DNA of 64,000 nt from Mugil cephalus (GCF_022458985.1 NC_061770.1:3411001-3475000); one strand, 5' to 3'. Counted from the stretch's first letter, positions 52,199 through 63,850 are shown. Numbers and translations are program-made. Notes: generated from the letters alone by a model not told the origin.

Positions 52199-55100
52199 AT
52201 GATGCTCTGCTTCAGACTCAGCAGCACACTGTGTGAGTATGAACTGACCGAAGAAAGAACCAGGAAACTCATTAACTAAATCTGTCCTGTATGTTGGCAT
52301 GCTTTTATACACTTACAGTTAAGAATTCTAACACTGTGTAAACTTAATTTAAAATTGAATCTTCTTAAAAGTTTTAGTTAAGTATCCTGAAAGTTATAAA
52401 GTCAGACCCATTCACACCTGTTTTCTTATGTAACTACATGTATGTAACTGCTTTTTTTTGACACTATATTTAGAATATTTCAGTTTAATGAGTTATAGAT
52501 AGGAATTATTGCTTAAGGAGAAAGTGGAGCTCAAATGTAATTTATCCTTATCAACCTTAAAGGGACGTATGAGAAGACCAAAGGGCCAGTCTGTATGTTA
52601 AGTGCTTACATGGTTAATAAAAGTGTTATATAAAAACAATTTTAGCACTGTTTAACTTTTTTAATTTAATTTTTTTAAATTGGTTAATAAATCACATACC
52701 AGCAGTTTGTAATATCAATTATAAACCGGGCTGTTTGTGTTATCTATTTCCTTTTGTTGTTAAGCAGCACAGCAATTAAACACAAAACATTTTTTGAAGA
52801 CTTTTTATCATTATGTAAAATAACAGTAACTTAAAATGGCATATTGATCATTTTACAACCTGGCAACCCAAAGTCAGCTCCTGGCAAATTATTGTACTGT
52901 ATAGACTAACATGGAGGGTTCTCTTCTTCTTTTTCAGTGCTGGCAGCAGCCTGTTTCCGTATGGCTTCAGGTACGTCCACATCTCAGTGTTGAATCACAG
53001 AGCTGACATACCTGTCTGTCAACACTGTCTTCCCAATCATTTGTGGACATTTTTAGTTTGGCTTACTTCCTGGTCTTTTCTGTCCCTAAAATGCCATCTA
53101 ACAAAACACTATTATTTTAAATTCCTTTCTTTCCCTTCCTTGTTTCACATTCTTGTGAGCCCGGCCTGCCTCTGCTGGCATCCATGCATCATGTCCTAGA
53201 TGAGTTAAGACTTGTGTGGAAAGGAGACCTGAGTGGACGGCGCCACCTTCAGTCTGTACAGGAAATCACAGAAACCAGCCAGACCAATCTGTAGATAATA
53301 CTTGGATAAACTTCACTGTGCTGATATGATCTGACCTGAACCTGCTTTGGTCTTTCAGTTTCCTGATGCAGCTCCAACTTCCTCCTTGTGTGCTTTGCTT
53401 TTGGTATCATTGATACCAAATATAATATATATATTCCTTGTTTATTTGACTAATATTCACCAATTCTAAAACTTTTTTTTTTCATTTCAGGCTTTTCCAG
53501 TGCCCAACATGTATTTCCCTACATTGTGACCCCACTATCCACAGAGAGAGTGATCACCTGCGATGACGAAGACAATGTCCAGCGTCTGAGCTGTGGTATG
53601 ACTGAACACCTGAAACACAGATTCAGCAGTCAGCAAAAAAACCCAGAGTCACAGCCTCTATTGTCTGAATACTGCTAATAACATATCACTAGACACTGGT
53701 ATTTTACTAATAATCTGAATAAAATGTCTCATGTATCCACCTCAGTTTTCAGTCAGATTGAGAAGGTGTGCCCTAAATCTTTGAACTGTTATTCAATAGG
53801 AAAATATCTTTCTTTCAGACTTTATCTGTTTTCTTCAAACACATTGAACTTATAATTATACAGTACATAGATGTGTAAAGTTAAACTTTAAGGGTTTTCA
53901 CATCCATGTTGGAGGGAAAGTGGAGGAATTATAACCATCTTAATTCACAGTGGCCTATTTTTAGGGGCTTAGATGTGATTTGATAGTTGACTCCTATTGT
54001 TTCATCATCAGTTGCAGGTAAAGTGTCTGAGACTTGACTCCCATGTGTCATTTGCATTTGGAAAAATGCAAGAAAAAAAGTCTGAGTGAAGTAAAGTATG
54101 TTTCCGCTTCAGTATTTCTGACTGCTTCTCCATCGCTCTCATCTTTTCTCTGTTATCTTTTTGCTATTTGAACATGTTGTAGTTGCTTTAAGTTCTTGTC
54201 TTTCTGATAGAGAGCGGAGTGATCATTGTCCAGTCAGTTCTGTACGGACGTGCAGACAAAGAGACCTGCAGCGAGGGCCGACCTGCAGAGCAGCTCACTG
54301 ACACACAGTGCTCTCAGAAGGGAACTCTGGACGTCCTGAAGAAAAGGTAAGCTAAAGACTGTGGAGCAGCACACCTGCTGTGGACTGGCTACAAAAAGCT
54401 ACCACCACCACTGGGTGGTCTTAGTGTCTTAGTTGTCCTCAAGTGTTTGTCCAGGTTTTTCTCCTGAGATGTGGTCTTGAGGCCTTCTTTTGTCAGGAAG
54501 TATTTTTCTGATCTGGTGTAGGAGGGTGCTACACATGTTGGAGGAAACCAGTGTTTTGCAGTGGCAGTGAGTTTGGTGAATAAAGTCATTTAACTAACTT
54601 TTGATAGTGCAGCGCAGAGGATAGTTGCAGTCTGTGCAACACAGGCCCAGGAAATCTCCATCAAGTTCTGTGTGGCTGCTGAACAGCCTTGTGCACAGGT
54701 ACTTCCTCAGTATCTGTGATTTCTCTAAAGGTCTTTTAGGACTTCTTGTTTTTAAAACATTCTTATTATTTGCAGGTGTAGATAAATATAGGACAGAGTG
54801 TCAGTTTGCTCTCAGACGTTTACACTCTACTGTAGAAACATAAAGAATGAAGAACTGAAACTGGAAGCTGACCTGTTTTATTAAATAGTTAAACGCAGAG
54901 TGACTAGACTTCAATAAAATATGACAAATATTTTCCGAATGTAACCAAGTAGATCAGCTGTTGCAGTAGCTTGATGATGGATGAATTGTTAAATGATGCT
55001 AAAAGTAAAGAATAAACAGTAGTGGATTAATGTGTCCCCACAGGTGTGATGGGAAGAGTGCGTGTGAAATAAACATCGACGTCGTCAGTACTTCTGATCC

Positions 55101-56037
55101 CTGCTTTGGCACCTACAAATACCTGGACACCACCTACGCCTGCTTCCCAGCAAGTCAGTGTGTTTTGAGAATGTAAAAGTGAAGCAGAGCTGCACATGAA
55201 GCTGCTCAGTGTCTAATGTGATGTCTGTTATTTTGACAGTCCGTACTGTTGTCTGTCAACACTCCTTGGCAAAGCTTCAGTGTGGTGAGAGCACTGTTTC
55301 TGTCTTTTTTAATATAATATAATAGTATTAATCAGTAATTAAGTTTTTGCACCTGACTGTTTCATGTTTCCTCCGTGTCAGATGAGGGTCAGGTGATATT
55401 TGTCTACGGGGCTGATTACGGACGCCATGATCAGACCACATGTAGTTTCGGCCTTACTGCCAGTCAGATCCAAAATGTCAGCTGCTCAAAGGCCGCAACC
55501 AGAGTCGCTGAAAGGTACAGATGTCAACTCATAAACAAATGACGCCCATATTTTCCACTGAACCCGGTGCTGATTTGTATCACTCTCAATCCACAGCTGT
55601 AATGGGAAAAGCAGCTGTACTGTCAAAGCAAGCAACTCTTTGTTTGGGAACCCGTGTGAAGGCACTTACAAGTACCTGGAGGTGGCTTACAGATGTCAGT
55701 GTAAGTAGTTCAGAGGATCTGTGGACTGTTTCTCTGTTGACTGCTTAATAACTGGTAACAAAAACACTGAACACGCTTTAAATCAAGAACACTTATCGTT
55801 ACATATTCTGGCTGAAGACATAGCTTTGTTCTAACTGAATATTGTCAGTAGCTGACAAAGGAAATGGCACAAACCCGTGTATAAAAGGTTTAAAATATTA
55901 AAACTCCAAGAAATTTAAAAGGATTTAAAAAGTGCCATAGTTCCTCAGCCATGTAGTCATTTTTGTATGTATGTAAATTCAAGACAACATAGATGTTTAA
56001 GGAAGCAGCTTCTTCTCCTGCAGATCCAACAGTCTGA
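52199..56037 (+). CDS. L-rhamnose-binding lectin, two SUEL domains (RBL-C)
   Basis: Secreted lectin, 237 aa. Exons: 52199-52232, 52938-52970, 53491-53595, 54211-54346, 55044-55153, 55240-55284, 55382-55514, 55597-55700, 56024-56037. They sum to 714 bases. Two ATGs in a row open the signal peptide ([18 protein letters not shown]). Compared with RBL-A and -B, exon 3 is longer and gives an N-terminal extension ([16 protein letters not shown]). CRD1 has [24 protein letters not shown] and [20 protein letters not shown]2 has [22 protein letters not shown] and [17 protein letters not shown]: the usual Glu after the first Cys is Gln, and DPC has become NPC. Its own sugar site may therefore be weakened. 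The last exon encodes YPTV and stop; another possible last exon follows at 56292. It is in the opposite orientation to RBL-A/-B, 26 kb away. Confidence 0.95.
54510..54698. repeat. 189-bp segment, inverted duplicate of 51163-51351
   Basis: Located in RBL-C intron 4 (54347-55043). It runs from GATCTGGTGTAGGAGGGTGC to CCTTGTGCACAG in reverse orientation to its partner. High identity points to a recent copy event. Confidence 0.9.
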
Positions 56038-56141
56038 CCTGCTGCTGCACATGGACATAAATGAACTGAGCTGTTACAGCTGCTAAGATATAATGGGACT
56101 GGAAACTTTTAACCACAGTGTGTGAATGTTTGTTCAGTTAT

Positions 56142-56147
56142 AATAAA
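56142..56147 (+). terminator. RBL-C polyadenylation signal (proximal)
   Basis: AATAAA about 105 bases after the stop in the YPTV exon, consistent with a short 3' UTR. Confidence 0.65.
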
Positions 56148-56291
56148 GATCAATCATCTCTCAGCCATAACCACACTAAGTAGATCTGCAGGTCACGTGA
56201 AGGAATCAACTGATTTCTAAAACCGTCCTCTAGCAGCAGGACATTTCATCTACTCCATCTGTCTGAATGTACTTTCCTGTTTATTTTGCAG

Positions 56292-56308
56292 ATCCCTTGG
56301 CTGACTGA
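56292..56308 (+). CDS. Possible alternative last exon of RBL-C
   Basis: TTATTTTGCAG is an acceptor; joined to the phase-1 donor at 55700 the exon would encode YPLAD and stop, parallel to YPTV of the nearer exon and to YPLFPPEK and YPVVT of RBL-A and RBL-B. An AATAAA follows at 56336-56341. This suggests either a duplicated last exon or alternative 3' ends. Confidence 0.45.
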
Positions 56309-56335
56309 TATCACTGGAGTGGATAGTAAAGCACC

Positions 56336-56341
56336 AATAAA
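56336..56341 (+). terminator. Possible distal RBL-C polyadenylation signal
   Basis: AATAAA 28 bases after the YPLAD stop. Another AATAAA lies at 56578-56583. Confidence 0.45.
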
Positions 56342-57049
56342 GTGTTTGATGCCTCTGTTCTAAAGTTCCAGATGATTTAATAATCACCACTGCAGTTTCA
56401 TTCTTTTCACTGTAACTTTGCTATACAAATCACCAGGCCTCGTCTACATTTAAATGTTATGGGTAATGTTGTTGGGATTCCTGAGGATTGTACCTCTCCA
56501 GTGTTTCTGTAATTTCACTGTGCTGCTCTTTTTAATCGTTCAAGTTTTCTTGCTAAAACAGGTGTTTGTTCATTTATAATAAACAACTCATTGCAACTTG
56601 ACAAGACTCAGGACTTTTTTGTTCTTTGGTTTCTGTAGGACTGCAGCCGCCAATTTATATTTGGATTAATCAGTAGAAAAAAATAACTGGCAGATCATTG
56701 GTTGGTGTTTACATTTGAGGAGAAAGCTGCTGGATCTTCTCTGAGCATCTTCTGTTGAGGTGCTCGTGCTTCTGTAACATTTTTAAACGACTATTTTACT
56801 CTGGTTTTAAGAATCACGACATGTTTGATTTTCAGGATTGGGCTTTTTCAGATTCTGAGGAATCCACTATAAGTAAGGATGAGTGTAAATACTGGCATGT
56901 ATGGAAATAGTCCACGATATAGTTATGCAATCAGCATCATGGATTACATCACTACATCACTAGTCTTCTCACAGGTAGAAGATGCTCTCAAACCTTTAAA
57001 ATATGCTTCATTGCATTAAACACACTTGAATTAACCTGAAAAGGTTAGG

Positions 57050-60000
57050 GTAGGAAGGAGGGTAGCTCCATGGTATAATTCACAGTTGCGTAGTTCAAAG
57101 CGGGCAGTTCGAAAGCTGGAAAGAATTTGGCATTCCACTAGTTCTGAAGAAGCCCACATAGCCTGGAAAGATAGTTTAACAACTTATGACAAAACTCTCC
57201 GTAAGATTAGGACAGCATATTATTCTTCATTACTAGAAGAAAACAAGAACAACCCCAGATTTCTTTTCAGCACTGTACCCGGGCTGACAAAGAGTCATGG
57301 CTCTGTTGAGTCATCTATTCCCTCAGACCTCAGCAGTAATGACTTCATGAGCTTCTTCACTGATATAATTGTTGGCATTAGAGATCAAATTTATAGCACC
57401 CTTCCATCTGTCAAAGATGTAAGTACAGTGGCATTAGAAACCTCTGTAGGACCTAGTCAATATTTGGATTCTTTCTCTCTAATTGATCTTCCTGAGCTCA
57501 CTTCAGTTGTTACAGCATCTAAACCATCAACTTGTCTTCTTGACCCCATCCCAACTAAGTTGCTCAAGGAGGTTTTTCCATTAATTAATACCTCCATATT
57601 AAATCAGATAAACTTATTTTTATTAACAGGATATGTGCCCCAGTCTTTTAAAACTGCTGTAATTAAACCATTACTTAAAAAACCCACTCTTGACCCAGAT
57701 GTTTTAGCCAACTATAGGCCAATTTCCAACCTTCCTTTTATCTCTAAAGTTTTGGAAAGGGTTGTTGTCAATCAGTTGGTTGATCATTTAAACAGGAATG
57801 TTTTGTTTGAAGAGTTTCAGTCAGGTTTTAGAGCTCATCATAGTACAGAAACAGCTCTGGTTAAATTTACCAATGATCTCCTCATGGCTTCAGACAATGC
57901 ACTTGTCTCTATACTTGTCCTGCTAGATCTCAGTGCTGCATTTGACACTATTGATCACAATATTTGTCACGACCCGTCGGCCATGAGCTGGCTACTTTGT
58001 ATGTGTGTGTGAGTGAGTGTAGTTTTGGATTTTCTTTTGTGCTTCCTTTTGTGTGCTTGGTGTGTTTTTGTTTTGGCTGTCCGTGTCTCACTCGCTCTAG
58101 GGGCTGCTAGTGGGCGTGGTTTGGGCAACTCCAGGACCACACACCTGCTACTCATCTCACCTGCACTCCGGTTCCTCGTCACCTAATCAACTCCCCTATA
58201 AAAGACCAGTCCAACCTTCCAGTACCCGCTGGATCGTCGCATCAGCTCACCTTCACACCCTCTGCCTGAAACCAGATCCGCCTGCCAGCAAGCCCAGACC
58301 GAGACCCCTGGAGCTCCGATCCATGCGCTCGCCCAGACTCTTCAGCAACTCACGCCACGACTCATTTCTGTGTTTTCAAATAAACTCACTGAAAATCACT
58401 TTAACTCCTGGTCTGCGTTTGAGTCCTGTCACCAGTCCTGACAATATTCTACTACAGAGACTTGAAATGGATCAAGATTACAGGAACTGCACTAGACTGG
58501 TTTGAATCATATCTGTCAGACAGATTCCAGTTTGTCCATGTAAACAACAACTCTTCTATATATACCAAAGTAAGCTATGGAGGTCCTCAGGGTTCTGTGC
58601 TAGGACCAATATTATTCACATTATACATGCTTCCCTTAGGCAATATTATTAGAAAGCACGGCATAAACTTCCATTGCTACGCAGATGATACCCAGCTATA
58701 TTTATCCATGAAACCAGATGAAACTAATCCACTGGTTAAACTCCAAGCATGCCTTAAAGACATAAAGGCTTGGATGACCTGTACTTTTCTACTTTTAAAC
58801 TCAGACAAAACCGAAGTTATCGTATTTGGCTCTAAACATGTCAGAGATTCATTATCTAATCACCTGCTTTTGTTGGATGGCATTACCTTGGCCTCCAGTA
58901 CTACTGTGAAAAACCTTGGTGTTATATTTGACCAGGATATGTCCTTTAATTTTCACATAAAGCAGGTGACTAGGACTGCTTTCTTTCACCTTCGTAATAT
59001 CATCAAAATTAGGAGCATCCTTTCTCAGGGTGATGCGGAAAAACTAGTTCATGCATTTGTGTCTTCCAGGCTGGATTATTGTAACTTATTACTGTCTGGC
59101 TGTCCAAGTAGCTCTTTAAAAAGCCTCCAATTGATTCAAAACGCTGCAGCAAGAGCACTGACAGGAGTTAGCAAGAGGGATCATATTACTCCAGTATTAG
59201 CTCTCTTCATTGGCTCCCTTTAAAATCTAGAATTGAATTTAAAATCCTCCTCCTTACATACAAGGCCCTGAAGGCCTAGCTCCATCATATATGAAAGACC
59301 TCATAGTACCATACTGTCCCAACAGATCACTACGATCTCTAAGTGCAGGTCTGCTTGTGGTTCCTAGAGTTTCTAAAAGTAGAATGGGAGGTAGAGCCTT
59401 CAGCTATCAGGCTCCTCTCCTATGGAACCAGCTCCCAGTTTGGGTTCGGGAGGCAGACACAGTCTACGTTTAAGGTCAGGCTTAAGACTTTCCTTTTTGA
59501 AAAAGCTTATAGCTAGGGCTGGACTTAACCATCCCTTAGTTATGCTGCTATAGGCCTAGGCTGCAGGGGGACGATGCACTGAGGACATGTCCTCTCCTCT
59601 TTCTTCTCTGGCTCCTGTCCTCTAATATCTTATCATTTTATTTTCTATCTCTTATAATTTACTAACCACTGTGTCTTACTCTCTCCCCTCCGCTCCCCTC
59701 CCCCTCCATCATCTTGTGAGGGTCTCTGGTCTGGAGTGCTGAATATCTGATCTGTGGAGTTCTAAGCTACATCTGCTGCCGTGGCCTCATCAACCAGCCC
59801 AGTCTTCATGGTCTGGAGTGCTGTGTATCAGACCTGTGGAGCCCCATAAACTACATCTGCCCCAGTCATCATGGCCTCCTCCAGTTGTCCACTCCTACCT
59901 AGATGAACAATTCACCAACCTGCCCATGATTCCTGTTATACTCACAAACTGTCACAGATCATCAGCTATGTGTTACATTACTAGACCCTACATGTTTCCT

Positions 60001-60296
60001 TCAGCTTGATGTAAGTACCTATGACAGAAGTTTGTTTATCTTGTTTCTCCTGCTCTTCTTTTCTCTCCATCTTCTCTGTTTCTACCTGGCTGGCCTTCAG
60101 CAGATGGGTCCCTCCATATGAGCTGGGTTCTGCTCAAGGTTTCTTCCTGTTAAAAGGGAGTTTTTCCTTGCCACCGTCGCCCTCAGGCTGCTCTGGAGGT
60201 TGCAGGCTGGTTTTTGTGAAGCGTCTTGAGGCGATTTGTATTGTTATTGGCGCTATATAAATAAAACTGAATTGAATTGAATTGAATTGAATTGAA
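57050..60296 (+). mobile_element. L2-type LINE, 5'-truncated, with reverse transcriptase
   Basis: Reading frames 57086-57959, 58462-59223 and 59291-59473 together form most of an L2 reverse transcriptase ORF; the endonuclease part is missing. Motifs in order: [61 protein letters not shown] (first catalytic Asp), GGPQGSVLGPILFTLYM and CYADDTQLY (YADD box). The 3' end has GGCGCTATATAAATAAAACTG and a (GAATT)n tail. A solo LTR splits the ORF at 57965-58443, and two single-base-type frameshifts lie near 59210 and 59278. The copy is inactive. Its 3' 0.5 kb matches 3885-4362. Confidence 0.9.
57965..58443 (+). mobile_element. Solo LTR inserted in the L2 reverse transcriptase
   Basis: The insert starts TGTCACGACC and ends GTCCTGACA (TG...CA, 5-bp inverted ends TGTCA/TGACA). 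It is flanked on both sides by ATATT (57960-57964 and 58444-58448), a 5-bp target-site duplication; removing the insert with one ATATT restores the LINE reading frame. It has a TATA box (TATAAAA, 58197-58203) and an AATAAA signal (58379-58384), the order expected in an LTR. At 479 bp with no internal genes, it is a solo LTR left by recombination between two LTRs. The family (Gypsy-like or ERV) cannot be told from the LTR alone. Confidence 0.85.
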
Positions 60297-61287
60297 AAGA
60301 CTTTTTACAGAAGTTTTAATGGGGTCACAGCAGCAGCACGACACAGGACCACACTCAGGACCATACAGCATTCATATTCACTACAAATCTTTAAAAACAG
60401 AATAAATTAAACAGAAACACAAGTTCACATTGGGCGTCTTTCAGTGCACATCAGTTGTGAGAGCTTCACTTGAATAACAAAAAAAGAAGACAGCCATAAA
60501 TTAAACGAAATGAAATAAAAAGAGTGGAAATGTTTGACTTTGCTTCACCAACGTCTTCATCCACGTCCCTTTGATCAAGAACACTAAAGCTAATGGAATG
60601 CAGTGATATGACTGATCTGAGTTTCCCTTCATTCAACAACTACATCATCTATGCAAACCATGGTAAACACAAACACAAATACAGACATTTTACCAATAAC
60701 TAGCATCTCATAATTCACTTTATAAGTTAGATTTGCCCCTGTATGTACAATTGTTGTCTCCCATTCGTGTGTTACATATTGATCCTTTAAAATCTCAGAG
60801 GAGAGGGTTGTTACAAACACACAGTTGTTCTGAAGGTACTTGTTCTGCTTTTGTTATTTCATCCCTTATTATACGGTTATAGCTGCTTTAAGCAAATACA
60901 AAACCAGTGCAAATTCATCTTGTACTAGTTTTAAAATCAAGTGCAGAATAATGCAGTAAACTAAATGTGTAAACAGCTGGTACCTCTACTACAAGACACC
61001 TTCAGAACAGCTGTAACTGTTATTTTCTCTTAATCTTTTACACAAACTCCTAATAGAGGACAAACTGAGGCTTCAAGTCTCAGGATGCACATTTTAGGTA
61101 TAAACTGACACGTTATTCAGTTATGAATACAACCTCATTATGACAACACTACTACTTATTCTGTATAATGTCCAACCACATATGAACGGGGACAGGAATG
61201 TGAAGGGTGGGAGAGGAAGCATTGTAGTGAGAGGGACAGGGAGGAGGACAGGTGGGGTGAGACATCGGGAGACAGACTGCAGTTGTG
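60297..61287 (-). other. Probable ATP6AP1 3' untranslated region and downstream
   Basis: About 1 kb between the ATP6AP1 stop codon and the L2 tail. No gene-like frame was recognised, and no clear minus-strand AATAAA could be assigned. Part of it is expected to be 3' UTR. Confidence 0.45.
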
Positions 61288-61526
61288 TTACTCAGTCTGG
61301 GGCACAGAGATGGCCGGGCCCTTGGGGTCATCAAAACGGTCCATAGTGCGGAGCTGCATGATCATGTGCAGGCCGTATGTGAGCACCAGCACCATGAGAA
61401 GGCTGGTCATCAGACCCATCCAGATACCAGGGGAGAAGAAGCCTGCACAGTCACTGGCATATGAGAATTCACTGCCGGTCACATTGAAGCCCTGTAGCTT
61501 ACACACGTAGCTTCCATATCTGTCAT
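61288..61526 (-). CDS. ATP6AP1: V-type ATPase accessory subunit S1 (Ac45), last coding exon
   Basis: The accessory subunit sits in the V0 sector of the proton pump and guides its assembly and traffic. This exon encodes the C-terminus: [20 protein letters not shown], then [18 protein letters not shown], a single membrane segment ([19 protein letters not shown]) and the cytosolic tail [18 protein letters not shown] with stop TAA. The tail is close to the mammalian form. The acceptor is GTGCGGTAG just above 61526. All other exons must lie to the right of the window (or beyond the repeats at 61.8-63.9 kb), so only about 79 residues are seen. Confidence 0.93.
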
Positions 61527-61854
61527 CTACCGCACCAGAGAGTTATGCACAGACCTTTAGGAAGTGTCGCCAACAGTAAGGATAAGTAAGGGAACCAGTT
61601 AGCTTGAGTTCAAAAGTAGCCTACACATAATAACACCTCTAAAATTCACCCATGAGCAAGTTCAATTTGCCGACGATTACGATGTTTTGCGACAACACTT
61701 AAGATCCGTTGAAAGTCTACTATACACTACATTTACAGTATTTAATGTATACACAGGTCGGCAGAGACAATGATACATATAAGGTTGTAATTCTAGTTTA
61801 TATATTTTTAATTATTTGTAATCAATTGATGTTTGATTGATATTTAATAGGAAT

Positions 61855-61912
61855 GTGCACGTTGTCTGTGTGGGTTCTCTCCGGGTACTCCAGCTTCCTC
61901 CCACCCCAGACA
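61855..61912 (-). repeat. Fragment of the R1 dispersed repeat
   Basis: TGGGTTCTCTCCGGGTACTC followed by CAGCTTCCTCCCACC is the reverse complement of the GGTGGGAGGAAGCCGGAGTA part of the long copy at 41064-41340. Confidence 0.65.
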
Positions 61913-61974
61913 GTCTGTTTTAACCTATTTCAGCCACTAGATGGAACCACAACCTCAACTATGCATGAAAACAA

Positions 61975-62530
61975 AGGAACTGGGGTCAGAAAAATGGCAG
62001 CAGATGCTCTGGACGGATGAGTCAAAATTATGTGGTTGTAGCAGAAGGCAGTTTGTTCACTGAAGGGCTGGAGAGTGTTACAATAATGAGTGTCTGCAGG
62101 CAACAGTGAATCATGGTGGAGGTCACTTGTAAGTTTGGGTCTACATTTCTGCAAATGGAGTTGTGGATTTGGTCAGGATTAATGGTGTCCTCAATGCTGA
62201 GAAATACAGGCAGATACATATCCATCATCAGTACCACCAGGGAGGAGGATGATTGGCCCCAAATTTATTCTGCAGCAGAACAAAGACCCCAAACATACAG
62301 CCAAGGACATTAAGGACTATCTTCCCCTGATCTCAACATCATGGAGTGTTCCTGAGATTACATGAAGAGACAGAAGGATTTGAGGAAGCCTACATCCACA
62401 GAAGGTCTGTAGTTAGTTCTCCAAGATGTTTGGAACAACCTACCAGCCGAGGTCCTTCACAAACTGTGTGCAAGTGAACCTAGAAGAACTGATGCCATCT
62501 TGAAGGTGAAGGGTGGTCACACTAGATATT
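61975..62530 (+). mobile_element. Degenerate Tc1-like transposase
   Basis: Plus-strand reading gives WTDESKLCGCSRRQFV (catalytic Asp motif) near 62012, ATVNHGGGHL near 62102, ANGVVDLVRINGVLNAEKYR near 62155, and later transposase text, interrupted by stops and shifts. The ends were not located. Inactive. Confidence 0.75.
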
Positions 62531-63124
62531 GATTTGAATTTTTCTTCTGTTCATTCACTGCAATTTGTTCATTGATAAAAATAAACTAAGACTTCCATTT
62601 TTTTAAAGCATTCTTAGTTAACAGCATTTTGGAGTGACAATGCTATGGGGTGGAGGTGCCTGGTCTGGTCTGATCTGGTTACTCTGTATATTTTGTATAT
62701 AAACCATGTTTATTAACTATAAAGTCAAATCTTGTACCTACCCACCTACATCTAGCTTGTACAGTTACATATATCAATAGCAATGTTCATCCATATTGCA
62801 ACTAGACTTTGATATATTAGTATTAGTTACCCTGTGTAGTGTATCAACCACAGTGCACATTCACTGTACAGTTTTAGTACTACTATTAGATTCCACCTGT
62901 ACTGTATATATTCTGTTTACATATTCCTTTTGTATTTTGTGTCATAATATATTATAGTAGACTTAGCACAGTGGGACTAGGAGAAAATGGATTCACATGT
63001 TTTGTTTTGTGGAAACAACAATAGACACAACTTGAATTTTTACAGGTATTTTCTCAGATTGCAAATCTGTACCAGAATGGTAATCTGGAGACATAACAAC
63101 AGTAAATAAGGTTGGGACTTACTG

Positions 63125-63850
63125 TACAGTGGTGGAAACAAGTTTTTGGCCACCCTTAAAAGTTTTACACAATTTCAAACATTATCATGAAGTATTTGTG
63201 GAAAAATCAAAAGGTGTGGCTGCTTTAGACAGACACAAACAAATGCAAATTTGTTCATTGTGTTTACTGTTTACAAGAAGAATGAACAAAACTAAATTCT
63301 TGGAAACTAAATTCAGTATGTCAGTTCTCAACATTGTTTGTGTCAAAGACAACAAATAACAAAGAATGTGTTCAGAATGTGGTCTGGCTGATTGATAGGT
63401 TTGAGTGTCAGTGAGAATGGTTGTTTGTCTCTGTTAGCCCTGCAATAGGCTGGCGACCTGTCCAGGGTGTACCTGGATCTTGCCCGTTGACAGCTGCCAC
63501 AAGCCCCGCAACCCTAGTGAGGATTAAGCGGTTATAGAAGATGAGATGATATTTAGTTCTCCTGCTATTAGCAGCAGTAGAGCTCTAATCCTGGCTGATA
63601 TGTTCTCCATGAGCCTTTCACACTGTCGAGGGATAATCTTGTCCCTTTCCTCTTTAAGTGTTACTTTTAATTCTTCTAAATTCTTTGGTTTGCACTTTGA
63701 AACAGACCTTTTGATAATCCACCACAGATTTTCAATGGGGCCCATGTCTGGGGATTGAGCTGGCCACTCTAAGACCTGGATACTGAGCTCCTGCAGCCAA
63801 GTTCAACTGGCCCTGGATGTGTGGCAAGGATCAGTGGTGTCGTTAGGCCT
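63125..63850 (-). mobile_element. Degenerate Tc1-like transposon with nested R1 repeat
   Basis: Near 63130 the text GTGGAAACAAGTTTTTGGCC resembles a Tc1-like terminal repeat. On the minus strand 63524-63770 encodes the C-terminal part of a transposase: VLEWPAQSPDMGPIENLWWI with the last acidic residue of the triad, then RSVSKCKPKNLEELKVTLKE. Between the end and this coding part, 63430-63548 is an R1 repeat copy inserted in the transposon. Confidence 0.75.
63430..63548 (-). repeat. R1 dispersed repeat nested in a Tc1 relic
   Basis: AGCCCTGCAATAGGCTGGCG, ACCTGTCCAGGGTGTACC and AGGATTAAGCGGTTATAGAA form the reverse complement of the left half of the long R1 copies at 29280 and 41064. Confidence 0.75.
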
